64,000 nt of DNA from Fructobacillus papyrifericola (GTDB lineage Bacteria > Bacillota > Bacilli > Lactobacillales > Lactobacillaceae): contig NZ_JAAMFJ010000002.1 in assembly GCF_018437235.1 (NCBI RefSeq), positions 124,001 to 188,000 on the forward strand, read 5' to 3'. The notes under the pieces are model-generated. The model was not told the DNA's origin, ran no database searches, and saw nothing but the letters and a program-made list of their open reading frames with translations. Below, in pieces: positions 23,070 through 29,892 of this stretch. A program made the translations under genes and the position numbers. Each line of letters opens with the position of its first letter. Position 1 is the first letter of the stretch.

Positions 23070-23180
23070 CAATCAAAGCCCTCTTGGGCATATATACGCG
23101 CAAAAACTGCGCCATGTTAAAAGCTGAAGAAAGTTTAGAAAGAATGTTAGAAAAGGTTGAAGAAAGGATAGAGAAAGAGA
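23070..23180 (+). repeat. Intercistronic element, copy D (diverged)
   Basis: Hairpin GCCC-TCTT-GGGC at 23078-23089, then ACGCG (23096-23100), CATGT (23113-23117) and TTAAAAGCTGA, matching copy A apart from several changes. A purine-rich stretch follows up to the next start. An open frame crosses it, but it looks like a by-product of the repeat. Confidence 0.5.
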
Positions 23181-23453
23181 ATGATTTTAATTGGTTTAAT
23201 TGCACTATTCATCATCAGTATCTGGTTCACATGGAAGACTTTAACAGTATTCCTGCCATGGTTGATTATTGCTTGGATTGTATTTTCCATACTTTCTTTT
23301 ATCTTTAGTTGGGTGTTTGTTGTAATTGCCCTGTTCTCGCTATCTGGTTACTGTTTCTATTTAGCAATAAAGAAAAGCAAAGAACAAAACTCCGTTAATG
23401 AACGTGTAGATATAACAGATGATTCGGAAGTTTTTGATTCTAACGACAAGTAA
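23181..23453 (+). CDS. Small membrane protein, 90 residues
   Basis: Three hydrophobic helices fill residues 1-62 (LIGLIALFIISIWF, then VFLPWLIIAWIVFSILSFIF, then VVIALFSLSGYCFYLAI), followed by an acidic cytosolic tail (DITDDSEVFDSNDK). AAAGGA lies upstream at a slightly long distance. It is the last gene of the conversion operon, ended by the terminator at 23470-23487. No family recognised. Confidence 0.6.
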   Translation: MILIGLIALFIISIWFTWKTLTVFLPWLIIAWIVFSILSFIFSWVFVVIALFSLSGYCFYLAIKKSKEQNSVNERVDITDDSEVFDSNDK

Positions 23454-23469
23454 CAAGATAACAATAATT

Positions 23470-23487
23470 AAGGCCACAGGCCTTTTT
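23470..23487 (+). terminator. Terminator of the conversion operon
   Basis: AGGCC-aca-GGCCT followed by TTTT, between the last membrane-protein gene and the integrase. It shows that the integrase start is downstream of it. Confidence 0.7.
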
Positions 23488-23511
23488 ATTTGTGCCAAAA
23501 TGGAGAAAAAC

Positions 23512-24567
23512 ATGGCTACATTCCATAAAACAACTGCAGGAAAATATCGGGCAAGGGTATCCGTTAAAGAAAACGGAAAATACAAGCAAATTAGTAAACA
23601 AGGTTTTCGGACTAAAAAAGAAGCCGTTATTTGGGCATCAGAGCTAGAAGCTGGTTATACTGATCAGTTACAAAATAAATATGAAAATATGCTGTTATCA
23701 GATTATTTTGAGACTTGGGTTGACACCTATAAATCAAAAATGGAGGCTGCCACTCAGTATCAGTATCAAAATACGCTCGATAATATTATTAAATATATGC
23801 CCGATGCTACTCTTATTGATTTCACACGTACTGATTTCCAGAATTTTATTAATGAATTCGGTAAAGACCATTCAAAAGAAACAGTTGCTAAACGAAAGAA
23901 CCATATTAGTCAGGCATTGGAAGATGCCTTTGCTGATGGAATAATTAAGAATAACCCCACTATTCGCATCCAACTTACAGGAACAGATGGAAAGTCAGCA
24001 TCAGAAAAGTTTCTTGAAAAAGATGAACTTATTAAACTAGATCATTATATTAAAAATAAGCTTGCTACATATCCACATGCTAAATCATACTTAGCAATCT
24101 ATATATCAATTCATACTGGGATGCGTATTGGCGAAATCATGGCCCTTCAATCTGATGATATTGATTTTGAAAAAAAGACAATATCAGTTAATAAAGCACT
24201 TGATCAATACCGTCATGTTAAGTCCACTAAGACAGAATCAAGCAACCGCATAATCTCTGTTGATGATGACTTACTAAATGAGCTAACTGGTATTGAAGGT
24301 CCAATCGCCGACATCAGTAATTACGGTGCGGGAAAGGCCTTAAAAGCAGCAATCAAGGAATTAGACATTAAACCAGTTTCATTTCATGCATTGCGTCACT
24401 CACACGGATCTTTATTATTAAGCCAAGGTATTGATATTAAATATGTTTCATCGAGGCTTGGGCACAAAAATATTTCAACAACGATTAACGTTTATACCCA
24501 CCTTCTCAGCTCACAAAAAGAAAGCGAAGAGGAAAAGACACAGCGTATCATGATGTCTATTTTTTAG
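23512..24567 (+). CDS. int: Phage tyrosine integrase
   Basis: A 351-residue site-specific recombinase. The start at 23512 follows GGAG; an upstream extension would cross a terminator. N-terminal AP2-like DNA-binding region (FHKTTAGKYRARVSVKENG), a central SAM-like core-binding domain (about residues 60-145), then the catalytic domain with Arg in HTGMRIGEI, the His-Xaa-Xaa-Arg box in HALRHSHG, His in LGHKN and the nucleophile Tyr in VYTHLL. It catalyses insertion into and excision from the chromosome. It points at tRNA-Thr about 160 bases away. Confidence 0.95.
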   Translation: MATFHKTTAGKYRARVSVKENGKYKQISKQGFRTKKEAVIWASELEAGYTDQLQNKYENMLLSDYFETWVDTYKSKMEAATQYQYQNTLDNIIKYMPDATLIDFTRTDFQNFINEFGKDHSKETVAKRKNHISQALEDAFADGIIKNNPTIRIQLTGTDGKSASEKFLEKDELIKLDHYIKNKLATYPHAKSYLAIYISIHTGMRIGEIMALQSDDIDFEKKTISVNKALDQYRHVKSTKTESSNRIISVDDDLLNELTGIEGPIADISNYGAGKALKAAIKELDIKPVSFHALRHSHGSLLLSQGIDIKYVSSRLGHKNISTTINVYTHLLSSQKESEEEKTQRIMMSIF

Positions 24568-24570
24568 TGC

Positions 24571-24592
24571 AAAAAGTGTCTAAAAAGTGTCT
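24571..24592. repeat. Tandem 11-bp repeats beside the integrase, possible arm sites
   Basis: AAAAAGTGTCT is present twice in tandem at 24571-24581 and 24582-24592, directly after the integrase gene. CAGAATTA is also repeated shortly after. Repeats at this place are often integrase arm-binding sites of the attachment region. Confidence 0.5.
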
Positions 24593-24660
24593 AAATATTT
24601 ACAGAAACACACAGAATTAGGCAGAATTACACAGAAAAAATCAATTACTAAAACAAAAGA

Positions 24661-24703
24661 AAAGCCCGGTGTTATCACGTTAAATGCGATAACACCGGGC
24701 TTT
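24661..24703. terminator. Strong bidirectional terminator between int and tRNA-Thr
   Basis: A perfect 16-bp stem (24661-24676 with 24688-24703) beginning AAAGCCCGG and ending CCGGGCTTT. It can stop both integrase transcripts and the tRNA operon that comes from the right. Confidence 0.85.
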
Positions 24704-24730
24704 AGCTACATTGTTTAAAATTATATCAAA

Positions 24731-24760
24731 TGCCGACTAACGGACTCAAACCGTTGACCC
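24731..24760. other. Probable attR at the tRNA-Thr 3' end
   Basis: Tyrosine integrases often recombine in the 3' half of a tRNA gene. Here the prophage junction, integrase orientation and tRNA orientation fit that design. The exact core cannot be set because the left junction lies outside the window. Confidence 0.45.
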
Positions 24761-24803
24761 CCTCATTACTAGTGAGGTGCTCTATCAACTGAGCTAAGTC
24801 GGC
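24731..24803 (-). tRNA. tRNA-Thr (anticodon AGT)
   Basis: A 73-base tRNA. Acceptor GCCGACT/AGTCGGC, D-arm with GCTC/GAGC, anticodon stem CCTCA/TGAGG with loop CTAGTAA (anticodon AGT), T-arm AACGG/CCGTT with loop TTTGAGT, and A73. CCA is not encoded. Its 3' end faces the prophage, and the integrase is adjacent, so it is the probable attachment target and the gene was kept intact. Confidence 0.93.
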
Positions 24804-24875
24804 AAAATTAGTACTCAATAATTGTAGCAAATGCCAGCTACTAAGGCAACCAAAATTAGATAAAAATTTTGGTTA

Positions 24876-24957
24876 TACGGATGACAGGAATCGAACCTGC
24901 ACGGATAAATCCACTAGAACCTAAATCTAGCGCGTCTGCCAATTCCGCCACATCCGC
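24876..24957 (-). tRNA. tRNA-Leu (anticodon TAG)
   Basis: An 82-base class II tRNA with acceptor GCGGATG/CATCCGT (one G-T pair), anticodon stem CTAGA/TCTAG with loop TTTAGGT (anticodon TAG), a long variable arm and T-arm with TTCGATT. It lies 72 bases upstream of tRNA-Thr in the same direction, from the promoter at 24978-25006. Confidence 0.93.
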
Positions 24958-24977
24958 AGGTCTTAAGCAACTATTAA

Positions 24978-25006
24978 ATGATACTGGATTTACCACCAGT
25001 CGTCAA
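24978..25006 (-). promoter_or_regulatory. Promoter of the tRNA-Leu/tRNA-Thr unit
   Basis: -35 TTGACG (25001-25006) and -10 TATCAT (24978-24983) with 17 bases between, 20 bases before the mature tRNA-Leu end. Confidence 0.75.
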
Positions 25007-25015
25007 GCGTTTTTC

Positions 25016-25045
25016 AAATAAAAAAGCAGTGCCAAATGGCACTGC
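25016..25045 (-). terminator. Terminator after the AI-2E transporter gene
   Basis: GCAGTGCC-aaat-GGCACTGC, followed on the minus strand by TTTTTTATTT. Confidence 0.85.
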
Positions 25046-25056
25046 AATGCTTCTAG

Positions 25057-26202
25057 TTAAGAATCTTCTTCAATCGTTTTCGTCAGGCTGGAAACCGTCT
25101 CTTCGTGACGCTGGGCCTGCCGTAGTTTTACAATGTAGAGCGTGATTGTCCGCGCAATGGCATAGAATGGCACGACCACAATCATGCCGACCATTCCCCA
25201 GAGGTTACCCGCTGCCAATAAGAGCAGCATGACCGTCAGCGGGTGAATCCGCAAGGACTTTCCAATCAGGGCTGGGTAGATGATGGAGCCGTTGACCTGT
25301 TGGACAATGGCCATCAAGATGACAATTCCAATCAGCATCTTCCAGTTAATGGAAATGGCAACCAAAACGGCTGGGAAAACCCCGATGAAAGGGCCGACAT
25401 ATGGCACAATGTTGGCCACACCAGCGATGAAACCAAGCAGCCAAATGTATGGTAGGCCAATCATGCCAAAGCCAATCGACATGGTAAAGCCAACGAAGAG
25501 CATTTGGATGGCCTGACCGGAGATGTAACGCTCAATGGTCTTATCCAGTTCCTTACCAAGCACCATGACGTCTTCGGCCCGGTTCTTTGGAAAGAACTTT
25601 TGTAGGGCGGGCAAGAAGCGGTTCGAATCGGACAGCATGTAGAAAAGAATGATTGGTACGGTTAAGGCTCCAATGGTAAAGGAGGTTGCCGCCCCGACAA
25701 AACCAGTGAGAGTGCCAGCCGTAATCCGCACAAAAGAGGAGGCATACTGTGAAACGGCGTTCTTCACATCGTCATCTGAAATCGACAGGTTCAGCTTCTT
25801 GAACCAAGGTTTGTCAATCAGGTCCTTGACATAGTCTTGGACGTGGTTAACCACGCTTGGCAAAGAAGTGATTAAGTTAGAAATTTCATTTAAAATCAGC
25901 GGCACAAAGATCATGAAGGCCGAAATAATAACCACCATAAAGATGGTAAAAGTCAAAATGACGGCGATCGACCGTGGCATTTTCCAAGACCCGATGTGAA
26001 CTTTTTCAATCAGTTTCTGCAGTGGCTTCAAACAGTAGTATAGAAAGCCGGAAACCAAGAGCGGAATGAAGACCGTACCGGCAAAGACCGCGATTGGCTT
26101 CATCAAAAAGTCGAAACGAAAGACAATGAAAAGCAATGCGGCCAGGGCCAATAATTCAATTGTCCAGAAAAATAGTTGCTTTAGTTTGTCACTTGGAAAC
26201 AT
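25057..26202 (-). CDS. AI-2E family transporter
   Basis: A 381-residue integral membrane protein with the family layout: two or three N-terminal helices (about residues 10-90), a large polar segment (about 100-150), then a cluster of five helices. Family hallmarks are PYVGPFIGVFPAVLVA and the IYPALIGKSLRIHPLTVMLL segment near residues 265-330. Members export small molecules or Na+/H+; the AI-2 role of TqsA does not extend to the whole family, so the substrate is unknown. Its start abuts the mutY stop. Confidence 0.88.
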   Translation of the reverse strand: MFPSDKLKQLFFWTIELLALAALLFIVFRFDFLMKPIAVFAGTVFIPLLVSGFLYYCLKPLQKLIEKVHIGSWKMPRSIAVILTFTIFMVVIISAFMIFVPLILNEISNLITSLPSVVNHVQDYVKDLIDKPWFKKLNLSISDDDVKNAVSQYASSFVRITAGTLTGFVGAATSFTIGALTVPIILFYMLSDSNRFLPALQKFFPKNRAEDVMVLGKELDKTIERYISGQAIQMLFVGFTMSIGFGMIGLPYIWLLGFIAGVANIVPYVGPFIGVFPAVLVAISINWKMLIGIVILMAIVQQVNGSIIYPALIGKSLRIHPLTVMLLLLAAGNLWGMVGMIVVVPFYAIARTITLYIVKLRQAQRHEETVSSLTKTIEEDS

Positions 26203-27230
26203 TATGACTCCTTCAGTCCTTGTAAAATTTTGTGCTGCACTTTTGGTAAGGCCAGTGCTTCTTGCTCCGCCTCAGTAAAGTACCGCTGGTTTTGTGCAGG
26301 GTCTGCTGTTTCTTCTTGCAAAACCGGCCAGATTTCCCACTTCCGGTGCGAAAAGACATGGGTGATTGGCTTAATAGTTAACTGCTTGCCATCGACTTCT
26401 TCAATCGAATCAATGGGTCGCAACGGCAGTGTCCAAAAATCAGCCAGCAAGCCGGTTTTTGGACGTTTTTCATAGAGCAAAGCCCCGTCTTCATTATACC
26501 GAACAAGGGCCTGGTAGCGTTCCAAGACCGGCTTTTTCTTTTTGCTTTTGACCGGGTACTGATCTTCGACACCATCTCGATAGGCCGCATTGTACTTAAC
26601 CACCGGTGAATGCAGAGTGTCCGGATCGCTTGTCTTCATATATGAAGTGCCCAGATCCATAATCGCCTGGTTAAAGTCGCCCGGTCGTTTCGGATCAACG
26701 ATTGGTGCCACCGCATCGTAAAAGACCCGTCTCGTCTTTGGCTTAGCGATATCGGCATCGATTTTCAACAAACGAGAAAAGACACGGAAGAAATTGCCAT
26801 CAATGGCTGGCACCACTTGGTTAAAAGCAATCGAGGCCACTGCAGCAGCCGTATAGGGGCCGACGCCGGGTAGCGTTAACAAGTCCTCGTAAGACTCGGG
26901 CCAGGCCCCCTTCAAGTCAAAGGCGACGACTTTGGCAGCCTTGTGTAGGTTGCGGGCCCGCGAATAATAGCCCAGGCCCTCCCAGAGTTTTAAAACTTGG
27001 TCTTCAGGTGCCTTAGCCAAGTCGAAAACAGTTGGCAAAGCCTTCATAAATCGGTTAAAATAAGTAATCACCGTATCAACCCGGGTCTGCTGAAGCATCA
27101 GCTCAGACACCAGGACTCGGTAAGGATCGGTGTTTTCGCGCCAGGGCAAATGGGCCCGGCCTTCCCGGTCGTACCAGGACAACAGATCCGATCGGAAATT
27201 TTCAATTGTTTGCTGATCCCAATTCTCCAT
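26202..27230 (-). CDS. mutY: Adenine DNA glycosylase MutY lacking the iron-sulfur cluster
   Basis: A 342-residue glycosylase that removes adenine mispaired with 8-oxoguanine. The catalytic domain has SELMLQQTRVDTVI with catalytic Glu, the helix-hairpin-helix LPGVGPYTAAAV and GDFNQAIMDLG with the catalytic Asp. The C-terminal NUDT1-like domain recognises 8-oxoG (THVFSHRKWEIWPV). The four cysteines that bind the 4Fe-4S cluster in most MutY proteins are all missing; in fact I see no cysteine in the protein. Clusterless MutY has been described in some lactic acid bacteria, so it is probably functional. Confidence 0.93.
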   Translation of the reverse strand: MENWDQQTIENFRSDLLSWYDREGRAHLPWRENTDPYRVLVSELMLQQTRVDTVITYFNRFMKALPTVFDLAKAPEDQVLKLWEGLGYYSRARNLHKAAKVVAFDLKGAWPESYEDLLTLPGVGPYTAAAVASIAFNQVVPAIDGNFFRVFSRLLKIDADIAKPKTRRVFYDAVAPIVDPKRPGDFNQAIMDLGTSYMKTSDPDTLHSPVVKYNAAYRDGVEDQYPVKSKKKKPVLERYQALVRYNEDGALLYEKRPKTGLLADFWTLPLRPIDSIEEVDGKQLTIKPITHVFSHRKWEIWPVLQEETADPAQNQRYFTEAEQEALALPKVQHKILQGLKES

Positions 27231-27247
27231 AACCAGTATTATAACAC

Positions 27248-27276
27248 TTGAAAAGCCCCAGTGATTCGGGTATAAT
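27248..27276 (+). promoter_or_regulatory. Strong promoter of the 47-residue basic protein gene
   Basis: -35 TTGAAA (27248-27253), 17-base spacer, -10 TATAAT (27271-27276) preceded by GGG. One of the best sigma-A-like promoters in the window. Confidence 0.85.
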
Positions 27277-27325
27277 CAAATTCTGTACGATAGATTTTAA
27301 AGTTTAAATATAAGGAGTTACCACT

Positions 27326-27469
27326 ATGGCAGTCAAGACACCCTTGAACTCATTCGCCCGCGGCCGCAAAGTCGGTCACGACGCCAAGAAGAAGAAGCGT
27401 CAATCAGCCATTGCACAATTGCAGCAATGGGCTAAGGGAAAGAACGTTGAAATCCCTAAGACGAAGTAA
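27326..27469 (+). CDS. Small highly basic protein, 47 residues
   Basis: A compact gene with its own near-consensus promoter, AAGGAG ribosome site and terminator. The product starts MAVKTPLNSFARGRKVGHD, then KKKKRQSAIAQLQQWAKG, and ends VEIPKTK. About a third of residues are Lys or Arg, and there is no membrane segment. It looks like a nucleic-acid- or ribosome-associated protein. I do not recognise the family. Expression signals suggest an abundant product. Confidence 0.8.
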   Translation: MAVKTPLNSFARGRKVGHDAKKKKRQSAIAQLQQWAKGKNVEIPKTK

Positions 27470-27474
27470 AGAAA

Positions 27475-27502
27475 GTTAGCCTTTGGCTAGCTTTTTTTCT
27501 TT
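27475..27502 (+). terminator. Terminator after the 47-residue gene
   Basis: GTTAGCC-ttt-GGCTAGC followed by TTTTTTTCTTTT. Confidence 0.85.
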
Positions 27503-27533
27503 TACAAAATCTGCCATTTTCGCTTTCGAATGC

Positions 27534-27562
27534 TTGTTTTGTCAGTCTCAAATCTTTATACT
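27534..27562 (+). promoter_or_regulatory. Probable promoter of the PAP2 phosphatase gene
   Basis: -35 TTGTTT (27534-27539) and -10 TATACT (27557-27562), 17-base spacer, about 34 bases ahead of the ATG. Confidence 0.55.
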
Positions 27563-27595
27563 TAAAGAAAGCACTGATTACTTGGAGTATCCACT

Positions 27596-28264
27596 ATGAT
27601 TATTTCCGTTACCAATAAACAGCGCCGGCACGCTTTGCTCGCCGCGCTCCTTTTTATCGTTTTAGCCGTTTTGATTGGCACAAACGCCACATGGCCCGCC
27701 AACATGGATGAAGAAGTCCGCTTCTTCATGACCGGTATTCAAACATCCTACGGTGATGTCATTATGTCGATTGCCACCTTCCTTGGCTCACCAGCCATGA
27801 ACCTCTTTTACGGGGTTCTGCTCGCCTTGGTCTTGCTCTTGGCCGACTTGAAACTCCCTTCCCTCTGGGTGATCTTGACGATCTTCGGTGGGGTTGTGGT
27901 TACCCAAATTATCAAAGTCATCATTCACCGTGACCGGCCAATCGGTCACCTTTTGACTGACAACGGTGCCTCATTCCCTTCACAACACGTGACGGCCATG
28001 TGGTTGACCGTTTTCATCATGTTCTTACTGGTGACACCAAACATTTCATCAACGCTGGTCCGCATTTTGACAAAGTGGTTCTTAATCACCCTGGCATTGA
28101 TGACCATGTTGTCCCGGCTTTACTTCTCCGCCCACTTCCTAACGGATACGATTGGCGCCTTCCTCTTGGCCTACGTCTGGGTCATCTTCTGCGCTTCGCT
28201 CTACCCAATGGTGGCCACTTTCTTAAAGAAGAAGTTCTGGCTCTTCAAGGACCAAGAAGCCTAA
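27596..28264 (+). CDS. PAP2-family membrane phosphatase
   Basis: A 222-residue membrane protein with six helices and the three PAP2 signatures: KVIIHRDRP (about residues 118-126), SFPSQHV (about 137-143) and SRLYFSAHFLTD (about 181-192), carrying the catalytic His and Arg residues on the outer face. Such enzymes dephosphorylate lipid phosphates such as undecaprenyl pyrophosphate or phosphatidylglycerol phosphate. TTGGAG lies before the start. The gene is a single unit with its own promoter and terminator. Confidence 0.9.
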   Translation: MIISVTNKQRRHALLAALLFIVLAVLIGTNATWPANMDEEVRFFMTGIQTSYGDVIMSIATFLGSPAMNLFYGVLLALVLLLADLKLPSLWVILTIFGGVVVTQIIKVIIHRDRPIGHLLTDNGASFPSQHVTAMWLTVFIMFLLVTPNISSTLVRILTKWFLITLALMTMLSRLYFSAHFLTDTIGAFLLAYVWVIFCASLYPMVATFLKKKFWLFKDQEA

Positions 28265-28275
28265 ATGATTTCATC

Positions 28276-28307
28276 AAAAAACACCGACCTTCTGGTCGGT
28301 GTTTTTA
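28276..28307 (+). terminator. Terminator between PAP2 gene and nrdF
   Basis: ACACCGACC-ttct-GGTCGGTGT with flanking A and T runs, so it can serve both converging genes. Confidence 0.85.
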
Positions 28308-28322
28308 TTTGCCATCAAGGCT

Positions 28323-29291
28323 TTAAAAGTCGTAATCGCTGTCTTCCATCGATTCGGCTTCCCCAAGCAGGTAGCCGTTTCCAACCGCGGAGAAGAAGTC
28401 GTGGTTTGACGTTGATGTGGAGATTCCGTTCATGACGACCGGGTTCACATCATCAGCAGAATCAGGGAACATTGGTTCCTGACCCAGGTTCATCAAGGCC
28501 TTGTTGGCGTTGTAGCGGAGGAAGGACAAAACGTCATCCGTCCAGCCAATCTGGTCATAGATTTCATGGGTAAACTGTTCTTCATTTGAATAAAGGTCGA
28601 AGAGCAAGTCGTACATCCATGACTTGAGTTCTTCTTGTTCCTCTTCAGGCAATTTCTTAAAGCCGATTTGGAACTTGTAGCCAATGTAAGTACCGTGAAC
28701 GGATTCGTCGCGGAGAATCAGCTTGATGATTTCGGCCGCGTTGACCATCTTGTTGTGGCCAAGGTAATACAAAGGCGTGTAGAAACCGGAGTAAAAGAGG
28801 AAGGTTTCCAAGAAGACGGAGGCGACTTTTTTCTGCAAAGGCGTACCGTTTTGGTAGATGTCGTTGATCCTGTTGGCCTTGTACTGCAAGAATTCATCGT
28901 GATCGGCCCATTCGAAAGTCTCGTCGATTTCAGACTTGTTATTCAAGGTCTCAAAGATCGAAGAATAGGACTTGGCGTGAACGGACTCCATGAACTGGAT
29001 GTTGTTCAAAACGGCCTCTTCCTTTTGGTTGACCGCATCGGCACGCAATGATGCCATTCCGTCTTGCGATTGCAGCGTATCCAAAGTCGTCAAACCAGCA
29101 AAGACCAAGTTATAAACACGTCGTTCCGTATCGTCTAATTCACCACGCCAAACGCGGAGATCGTTTGAAATGGGCACACGGGTGTCCAACCAGAACTGCT
29201 GGGTTAACTTTTCCCAAGTGGCCTTATCCAATGCATCTTCAATGTTATTCCAATTAACGGCTGTATAGGAACCCTGGTTAACGTGTTGCAT
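28323..29291 (-). CDS. nrdF: Class Ib ribonucleotide reductase, beta subunit
   Basis: A 322-residue radical-bearing subunit. Metal-ligand helices are recognisable: SQDGMASL-like Asp/Glu helix, NNIQFMESVHAKSYSSIF with Glu and His, and LRDESVHGTYIGYKFQ with Glu and His. A dimetal-tyrosyl cofactor (probably Mn, with NrdI) starts the reaction that makes deoxynucleotides. It follows nrdI by one base. C-terminal tail SMEDSDYDF is the type that docks into NrdE. Confidence 0.95.
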   Translation of the reverse strand: MQHVNQGSYTAVNWNNIEDALDKATWEKLTQQFWLDTRVPISNDLRVWRGELDDTERRVYNLVFAGLTTLDTLQSQDGMASLRADAVNQKEEAVLNNIQFMESVHAKSYSSIFETLNNKSEIDETFEWADHDEFLQYKANRINDIYQNGTPLQKKVASVFLETFLFYSGFYTPLYYLGHNKMVNAAEIIKLILRDESVHGTYIGYKFQIGFKKLPEEEQEELKSWMYDLLFDLYSNEEQFTHEIYDQIGWTDDVLSFLRYNANKALMNLGQEPMFPDSADDVNPVVMNGISTSTSNHDFFSAVGNGYLLGEAESMEDSDYDF

Positions 29292-29292
29292 A

Positions 29293-29733
29293 CTACTCTC
29301 CTAACGTTTCTTTGATGCGTGCAAAAATCTTTTCGGCTTCGCGAGGCGTCCCGCGTAATTCATAATCACCAATGACCGGTACCTGGAACTTCTCTGCGTA
29401 ACGTTTAGCAGTCAAAATGTACTGATCGTTGAAGTTCCGGTTGCCCGAGCCAATCACCCCGCGAATGTAGCGGGCATTGTTGCCAAAGTCGACGTAGTCG
29501 CCTAAGGCATTGGTGAAGATTTCCACCACTTCTGGTCCGGTTCCGGTGCCACCATTTAGATAAGTGGGCACAAGAACGACAAAGGGGGCCTTTTCATGGA
29601 CCGGATTGACCTCGTCACCAACTTCTAACAGGGACAGCTGGTCCCCTTCAGCCTCCGCAACGGCGGCCAGCTTTTTGACAAAGGACTCGGTGTTTCCTTC
29701 AATTGAAATGTATAGCAAACGGTATGTTGCCAT
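29293..29733 (-). CDS. nrdI: Flavodoxin-like NrdI, class Ib RNR activator
   Basis: A 146-residue protein. The start at 29733 follows AAAGG; a longer frame upstream lies in the intergenic hairpins. Flavin-binding landmarks are YISIEGNTESFVKKLA (phosphate loop), VPTYLNGGTGTGPEVVE and RGVIGSGNRNFND. NrdI supplies oxidant to build the Mn cofactor of NrdF. It lies between nrdE and nrdF, with 159 bases of hairpin-rich spacer after nrdE. Confidence 0.93.
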   Translation of the reverse strand: MATYRLLYISIEGNTESFVKKLAAVAEAEGDQLSLLEVGDEVNPVHEKAPFVVLVPTYLNGGTGTGPEVVEIFTNALGDYVDFGNNARYIRGVIGSGNRNFNDQYILTAKRYAEKFQVPVIGDYELRGTPREAEKIFARIKETLGE

Positions 29734-29784
29734 AAAGCACCTTTCTAAGCGCCATGCGCTGATAATGAAAATCAACGACCGGTC

Positions 29785-29880
29785 GGGTTCTTTCAAAAAA
29801 AGAAGGAAAGAGCCCAGCCAGTCAACGGTTAGCCCAAATGGGCCAAACGATTATGTACAGCAAGCAAGCGCTTGCTTTTA
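29785..29880 (-). repeat. Three hairpins between nrdE and nrdI
   Basis: GGG/CCC with CTTTC/GAAAG (about 29787-29817), AGCCC-aaat-GGGCC (29831-29844) and a perfect 16-base palindrome AAGCAAGC/GCTTGCTT (29862-29877). None has a T-run in the transcribed direction. They could mark mRNA processing or set the NrdE to NrdF ratio. Confidence 0.5.
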
Positions 29881-29892
29881 ATGAAGCGGTGA

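Noticed and set aside
23084-23308. 74-residue plus-strand frame before the small membrane-protein gene
   Set aside because: It lies over intercistronic copy D and a purine-rich stretch, lacks a ribosome site and overlaps the better membrane-protein gene.
24568-24660. CRISPR-like short repeats after int
   Set aside because: Only two tandem 11-mers and no spacers; better read as integrase arm sites.
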